Below are positions 32,386 to 36,448 of a stretch of 36,448 nucleotides of DNA, piece after piece (position 1 is the first letter of the stretch; every line of letters begins with the position of its first letter). Location: the NCBI GenBank assembly GCA_030018495.1, contig JASEFS010000017.1, forward strand, positions 38,402-74,849. Reading direction: 5' to 3'. Source of the DNA: Deltaproteobacteria bacterium (GTDB lineage Bacteria; Desulfobacterota; Desulfobaccia; Desulfobaccales; 0-14-0-80-60-11). The notes below the pieces were generated by a model that had not been told where the DNA came from, ran no database searches, and was given only the letters and a program-made list of their open reading frames with translations. The position numbers and the translations under genes were made by a program.

Positions 32386-35049
32386 CTACTTCTTGCCGCC
32401 CTTTTTCTTCTTTTTGGGCTCCGCGGCCTTCTTTTCCGAGCGTTTCTGCTGTTGGGCGGCCAGTTCGACGACTTTTTCCCGCTTCACCTCCACCCGCTTC
32501 ACCTCTTTGCGCCAGGCGAAGACGATGGGGCTGGCCACAAACACCGAGGAGTAGGAGCCTACGATGAGCCCCAGGATCATGGCCAGGGCGAAGTCTTTAA
32601 GCACCAAGCCGCCGAAGAGATACAGGGGCAGCACGACGATTAACACCGTAAGACTGGTGATGATGGTGCGGGACAGCACTTCATTGACACTAAGATTGAT
32701 GATTTCTCCCAGATTGCCCCGGCGCCGGGCCAGGTTCTCCCGGATGCGGTCAAAGACCACCACGGTGTCCGTCAGGGAATATCCGGCAATGGTGAGGAGC
32801 GCGGTGACCACTAAAAGGGTGATTTCAATATTCAGGAGATAAAAAGCCCCCAATACTGCCAGGACATCGTGGAAGGTGGCCACAGTGGCGACGATGCCGA
32901 AGATGAGTTCAAAGCGCCAGGCAATATAGGCGATGATGCCGATGAGCGAAATGACAATGGCAATGATGGCCTTCTTGCGCAGGTCTTTGCTGACCGAGGC
33001 GCCGATCTCTTCGGTGCCGATTACCGAAAAGCCGCTCTGGGGCAGAGCCTTGTTGAGGGTCTGGACCAGCTTGTCGGCCATCTGACCCACACTTTCCTCG
33101 GACCTTTTCACCTTGACCATCAAGCCCTTGCCATCTTCCAAGGGTTGAATCTCGGCATGGCCCCAGCCTTCCGTATCCAGGGCCCGGCGCACTTCGCTCA
33201 CTGTGAAGGCCTGTTTGGCGTCCAGCCGCACCATAGCGCCGCCCGAGAACTCCACCCCCAGGTTGCCGTAACCGCGGCTGAGCTGGATAAAAGCGGCGAT
33301 ACCCACCAGGCTGATGATGAGAGAGATAACAAAGGCATAGCGCCGCCAGGAGATGAAATCGAGATTGGGCTTTTCAAAGAACTGAAAGAAGCTCAAATTC
33401 TTGAGCCAGCGTTTGGCCGTGGTGTATTCGTATACCACTCGGGTGCCGAACAACGCGGTAAAGAGGTTAAGCGTGACACCCAAGGACAGGGTGACGGCAA
33501 AGCCTTTGATAGGGCCGGTGCCGAACAAAAACAGGGCCAAAGCGGTGATCAGGGTGGTGACGTGGGAATCGATAATGGTCCAGAAGGCCTTGTCGTAGCC
33601 TCCGTCAATGCCGCTTTTCAACGGCTTGCCGGTGGCGAACTCCTCCCGCATGCGCTCATAAATGAGGACGTTGCTGTCCACCGCCATGCCCAGGGACAGG
33701 ATGATGCCGGCAATGCCCGGCAGGGTCAGGGTGGCGTTGAACAGGGAGAGGGCCCCCAATAACATGATGGTGTTAAGGATGAGGGCGTAGTCGGCAACCA
33801 GCCCGGAAAAACGGTAGTAGAAGATCATGAAGCCGATTACCAAAAGACCCGCCAGCAGACCGGAATGCAAGCCTTTGCGGATGGAGTCCGCCCCCAGGGT
33901 GGGGCCCACTGTGATGTTCTGGACGATCTTGACGCTCGCGGGCAGGGCCCCGGAGCGCAGCACGATGGCCAAGTCCTTGGCCTGTTCGGTGGTGAAGGAG
34001 CCGTGAATCCGGCCGCTGCCGCCGCCGATGCGCTCTTCAATGGTAGGGGCCGATTTCACTACCCCATCCAGAATGATGGCCAGGCGGCGCTTGACGTTCT
34101 CGCCGGTGATGCGCCCGAAAATTTCCCCGCCCCGACGGGTGAACGTAAAGGACACCTGGGGCTCATTGTATTCGTCATAGGATACTTTGGCGTCCTTGAC
34201 CATCTCGCCGGTGAGCAGCACCTTTTTCTTGATGAGCAAGGGTACAGTGGTGATCCGGCCGGTTTCCCGATCCCGGCGCTTTTCGAAGAGAATTTCATCA
34301 TCCGGCGGGATCTTGTCGGCCAGGACCCGGTTTACCTCCTCGGTGGTGAACCCGGGCTTCAATCGCCCGTCTTTTAAGGCCTGATCGATCAATTCCTGAG
34401 GACTGACCTGGGCCGCTTCGTCCACCAGCTTAAATTCCAGCTGGGCCGTCTGGCCGATGAGGTCCATGGCCCGCTGAGGGTCCTGAATGCCGGGGAGCTG
34501 CACCACGATCTGCTCGTCACCCTGGCGCACGATGACCGGCTCGGTGACGCCGAACTGGTCGATGCGGTTGCGCAGCACCTCAAGGCTCTGGGACAGGGTG
34601 CGTTCCCGCAACTGCTCCAGTTCCTGGGATTTCATTTGCAAGGCATACACCAGACTGCCGTCCTGGCGTTGGGGCAGGCCCGGCTCCACCTGGGGAAATT
34701 CTTCGGTGAGCAGCTTCTGAAAGGCGGCCTGCTCGTCTCGGTTGAGCAAAGTAACATCAAGGCTGTCTTTAGAGACCTCTCCCATTTTTACCGCCAGCCC
34801 TCGCTTCTCAGCCACATCCTTGAGGTCCTGGGAGGTGCGGTTCAAGGCATTGGTGAGGGCCTGGTCCATATCCACTTCCAGGACCAGGTGCATGCCGCCT
34901 CTCAGGTCCAGGCCGAGATTGAGACCGCGGCTGATGTAAGTCGTCCACCAAGCCGGCATATTGACGGGAAATGAGGGCAAAATCAGCAGAATGGCAAAAA
35001 CGGTGAGGACAAATAAAAATAGAAATTTCAGGCGAATGGTTCGCAGCAT
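32386..35049 (-). CDS. secDF: Fused protein translocase subunits SecD-SecF
   Basis: 887 residues. The SecD part (about 1-550) has an N-terminal membrane helix, LGLDLRGGMHLVLEVD, the large periplasmic P1 domain and the C-terminal membrane block with the conserved GMAVDSNVLIYERMREE (about 453-469). The SecF part begins near 556 (FEKPNLDFISWRRYAF) and has GNLGVEFSGG and SLTDTVVVFDRIREN (about 758-772). Together they form the proton-driven accessory complex that pulls proteins across the inner membrane with SecYEG. Fusion of the two is known in Firmicutes and some deltaproteobacteria. The C-terminus is strongly basic (KKAAEPKKKKKGGKK). A GGAGATAG site precedes the ATG. No yajC gene is visible upstream. 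Confidence 0.96.
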   Translation of the reverse strand: MLRTIRLKFLFLFVLTVFAILLILPSFPVNMPAWWTTYISRGLNLGLDLRGGMHLVLEVDMDQALTNALNRTSQDLKDVAEKRGLAVKMGEVSKDSLDVTLLNRDEQAAFQKLLTEEFPQVEPGLPQRQDGSLVYALQMKSQELEQLRERTLSQSLEVLRNRIDQFGVTEPVIVRQGDEQIVVQLPGIQDPQRAMDLIGQTAQLEFKLVDEAAQVSPQELIDQALKDGRLKPGFTTEEVNRVLADKIPPDDEILFEKRRDRETGRITTVPLLIKKKVLLTGEMVKDAKVSYDEYNEPQVSFTFTRRGGEIFGRITGENVKRRLAIILDGVVKSAPTIEERIGGGSGRIHGSFTTEQAKDLAIVLRSGALPASVKIVQNITVGPTLGADSIRKGLHSGLLAGLLVIGFMIFYYRFSGLVADYALILNTIMLLGALSLFNATLTLPGIAGIILSLGMAVDSNVLIYERMREEFATGKPLKSGIDGGYDKAFWTIIDSHVTTLITALALFLFGTGPIKGFAVTLSLGVTLNLFTALFGTRVVYEYTTAKRWLKNLSFFQFFEKPNLDFISWRRYAFVISLIISLVGIAAFIQLSRGYGNLGVEFSGGAMVRLDAKQAFTVSEVRRALDTEGWGHAEIQPLEDGKGLMVKVKRSEESVGQMADKLVQTLNKALPQSGFSVIGTEEIGASVSKDLRKKAIIAIVISLIGIIAYIAWRFELIFGIVATVATFHDVLAVLGAFYLLNIEITLLVVTALLTIAGYSLTDTVVVFDRIRENLARRRGNLGEIINLSVNEVLSRTIITSLTVLIVVLPLYLFGGLVLKDFALAMILGLIVGSYSSVFVASPIVFAWRKEVKRVEVKREKVVELAAQQQKRSEKKAAEPKKKKKGGKK

Positions 35050-35340
35050 GCACTATCTCCTTAAGACCGGGAGCATGCGACCGGCGGCCGGGCAGCCGCG
35101 CGGTCTCCGAAGGGAGCAGGAAATTCAGGACGGATCATAGCCCCCGACTCTGTTCAAACTGTAAGATTAACGGAGACTAAATGCCCTGTCAAGGTAAAGG
35201 ATTTCCCGAATAAAGCGGCAAACTGGCCACGCGATTTATTGTCGCCCGGCAAAATTTTGGTGCCAGTCTGCATGTTAGAATATAAAATAACTGCACTTGT
35301 AAAGGCGTTCGCCGAGGAACTTACAGGAGGAAGCTTATAG

Positions 35341-35541
35341 ATGCAGGATAAAATGAGGGAATTGCTGAAAGCCACCCAGGCGCTGGTGGCCTATATTGAG
35401 GAACATCATGTGTTCGACAAACTGGCTGACGCGGGCTGCGGCCTCTACGATACCTACCGGTCGGACGACTTTGAAAAAGTGGTGTTTACGGCCAAAAAAG
35501 TGAGCGCTGATCTTGAAAAAGAATTGACCGGGTCAGATTAA
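35341..35541 (+). CDS. Small helical protein, 66 aa, unknown
   Basis: 66 residues, MQDKMRELLKATQALVAYIE onward, mostly helical, with one Cys (ADAGCGLYDTY) and no signal or membrane segment, so it is likely cytoplasmic. An AGGAGG ribosome binding site lies about 12 bases upstream of the ATG at 35341. It is divergent from secDF (291 bases between starts) and convergent with the copper-chaperone-like gene. I do not recognise it. Confidence 0.65.
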   Translation: MQDKMRELLKATQALVAYIEEHHVFDKLADAGCGLYDTYRSDDFEKVVFTAKKVSADLEKELTGSD

Positions 35542-35548
35542 CATAATT

Positions 35549-35758
35549 TTAGCCTGCCTGTTCCGCCATTTCGTATCCCGCGGCCTTTACCGCGCTGGCC
35601 AACTCTTCCCGAGGAACCGGCCGGTCGCTGGCAAAGGTCACCCGGCCGCTGGGCAGGTCCACCTTAATGTCTTTGACCCCGGGCAGCTTGCCCAGGGCTT
35701 GCGCTACGGCCGCGGCGCAATGGCCGCAACTCATGCCTTTCACCCTTATTTCCGGCAT
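35549..35758 (-). CDS. Heavy-metal-associated domain protein (CopZ-like)
   Basis: 69 residues forming a single HMA ferredoxin-like domain with the metal-binding loop GMSCGHCAAAVAQAL (MxCxxC, cysteines 11 and 14) and a C-terminal AVKAAGYEM. It is typical of cytoplasmic copper chaperones that deliver Cu(I) to a P-type ATPase or a repressor. No CopA or CsoR gene lies in the window. A GGAGGG ribosome binding site precedes the ATG. Metal specificity cannot be told from sequence. Confidence 0.88.
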   Translation of the reverse strand: MPEIRVKGMSCGHCAAAVAQALGKLPGVKDIKVDLPSGRVTFASDRPVPREELASAVKAAGYEMAEQAG

Positions 35759-35835
35759 TGTTCCCTCCCCGGCGCTGAGCCGATGTGAGTTTTAAATAAA
35801 GGTAATGCATCTTAAGTTCTATGCCAGGGGGGTCT

Positions 35836-36045
35836 TCATTTTACCGACAGGAGCAGCGTGAGCACCGGCAAACCGCGCTCCAGGCCCCCGGCGATAACCT
35901 GAGAGAGGCCCAGAGCGGCCGCTGCAAATCCAAGGCTCAGGATGGCATCATCCAAGAGGCCGGCGTGAACAATGCGGGACAGCCAGAATAAGAGCAGCGC
36001 GGCCGCCAGGAAAAATACAGCCGTTAATAGGGCCAGAAAAGCCAT
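35836..36045 (-). CDS. Small two-helix membrane protein
   Basis: 69 residues, almost wholly hydrophobic: helix 1 about 3-25 (FLALLTAVFFLAAALLLFWL) and helix 2 about 34-66, with a short loop. An AGGAGG ribosome binding site lies seven bases before the ATG. No family or partner recognised; the next minus-strand gene, downstream, is the CopZ-like gene 77 bases away. Confidence 0.6.
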   Translation of the reverse strand: MAFLALLTAVFFLAAALLLFWLSRIVHAGLLDDAILSLGFAAAALGLSQVIAGGLERGLPVLTLLLSVK

Positions 36046-36448
36046 ATAAAGACCTCCTGCAAAAATTTCTCCACCCCTGCATCAGAACGCGGCGGCCGAT
36101 AAACTTTCAGTTTGGGAGGAAGGCGTATTTCTATCTACATGCTGCCGCCCTCGGTCTTGCGATCGACATTTCTTATAAGGAACTTCAAGCAAATTTAAAA
36201 ATTTAGACATTGTCCTCATTTTTTATCTGGTTGCCAAGCTAGCTTGGGAACCCACTTTTTTTACAAGCTCCTGCTTAAATGGGAGAACTCGTGGAATCAT
36301 TAAATGGATTACCCAAGCAGAGCTTGGGCCTATAATCTGCGTTCCCAAGCAGGAGCTTGGGAACGAGAAAAAGGAAAACGACTGATCACGGAAGTTTTCC
36401 TTAAAAGGCCTCGCAGTTCTCTATTACCTTGAATTTTGCCATATCCCG
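36046..36448. repeat. Gene-free end region with GTTCCCAAGC palindromes
   Basis: No gene is seen. Three related palindromes lie at 36229-36253, 36311-36330 and 36341-36364 (core CCCAAGC..GCTTGGG; the last is GTTCCCAAGCAGGAGCTTGG plus GAAC). They match the inner palindrome between uvrC and uvrA (10805-10839). Confidence 0.7.

Noticed and set aside
35050-35340. yajC gene upstream of secDF
   Set aside because: No frame with a membrane helix and YajC pattern occurs there; the stretch is AT-rich with only possible promoter sequence.

Overview
The window looks like a GC-rich chromosomal segment of a deltaproteobacterium (Desulfobacterota, Syntrophobacterales/Desulfobacca-like). This rests on the housekeeping gene content, a fused SecD-SecF, a double-length UvrA, and an aminotransferase/homoserine dehydrogenase/phosphoglycerate-mutase-like cluster. 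No rRNA, CRISPR array or complete insertion sequence was seen. Two tRNA genes, Lys(CTT) and Val(CAC), are present.

Layout: 1-698 holds the 5' part of carA. Positions 988-3682 hold a tiny membrane ORF, a DUF72 protein, the rpmE-yqhQ pair and a short WG-repeat protein. tRNA-Lys follows, with its own promoter and terminator. Positions 4034-5328 are a phosphoribosyltransferase/alpha-beta hydrolase pair, and 5407-12708 are uvrC followed by a 1781-residue tandem UvrA. Next come wrbA, a UbiA/MenA-like membrane protein lacking the Asp motifs, and an AT-richer foreign-looking gene (14707-17736) for a RelA/SpoT-type nucleotidyltransferase domain fused to a very large helical C-terminus. Positions 17952-22442 carry a lipoprotein, birA, a small membrane coiled-coil protein, a DnaJ-family chaperone and a flavodiiron protein. 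After a DUF434 protein and tRNA-Val there is a Cys-rich protein built from exact 16-residue repeats. Positions 24974-30652 hold alaC-like, hom and an ApgM-like gene (probable alternative homoserine kinase), with repeats and a very AT-rich HicB-like/PD-(D/E)XK-like gene pair inserted between hom and the ApgM-like gene. The right end has a Trypco2-like lipoprotein, purQ, secDF, and small genes for a helical protein, a copper-chaperone-like protein and a membrane protein.

A striking feature is the density of short repeats: 7-base GGTTTTN tandem tracts, GGGGTCA tracts, GTGGCACAGG...CCTGTGC palindromes and GTTCCCAAGC...GCTTGGGAAC palindromes. Several have become coding sequence: an in-frame palindrome insert in the CarA interdomain linker, the UvrC C-terminal tail, the PurQ N-terminus and probably the BirA N-terminus. 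A composite repeat of about 230-300 bp occurs twice in inverted orientation (28022-28326 and 32163-32380), bracketing 3.8 kb.

The best candidates for an undescribed system are the RelA/SpoT-helical-repeat fusion (a possible single-gene defence or abortive-infection factor) and the HicB-like/PD-(D/E)XK-like pair. Functions of both are inferred from sequence patterns read by eye; no database search was possible.
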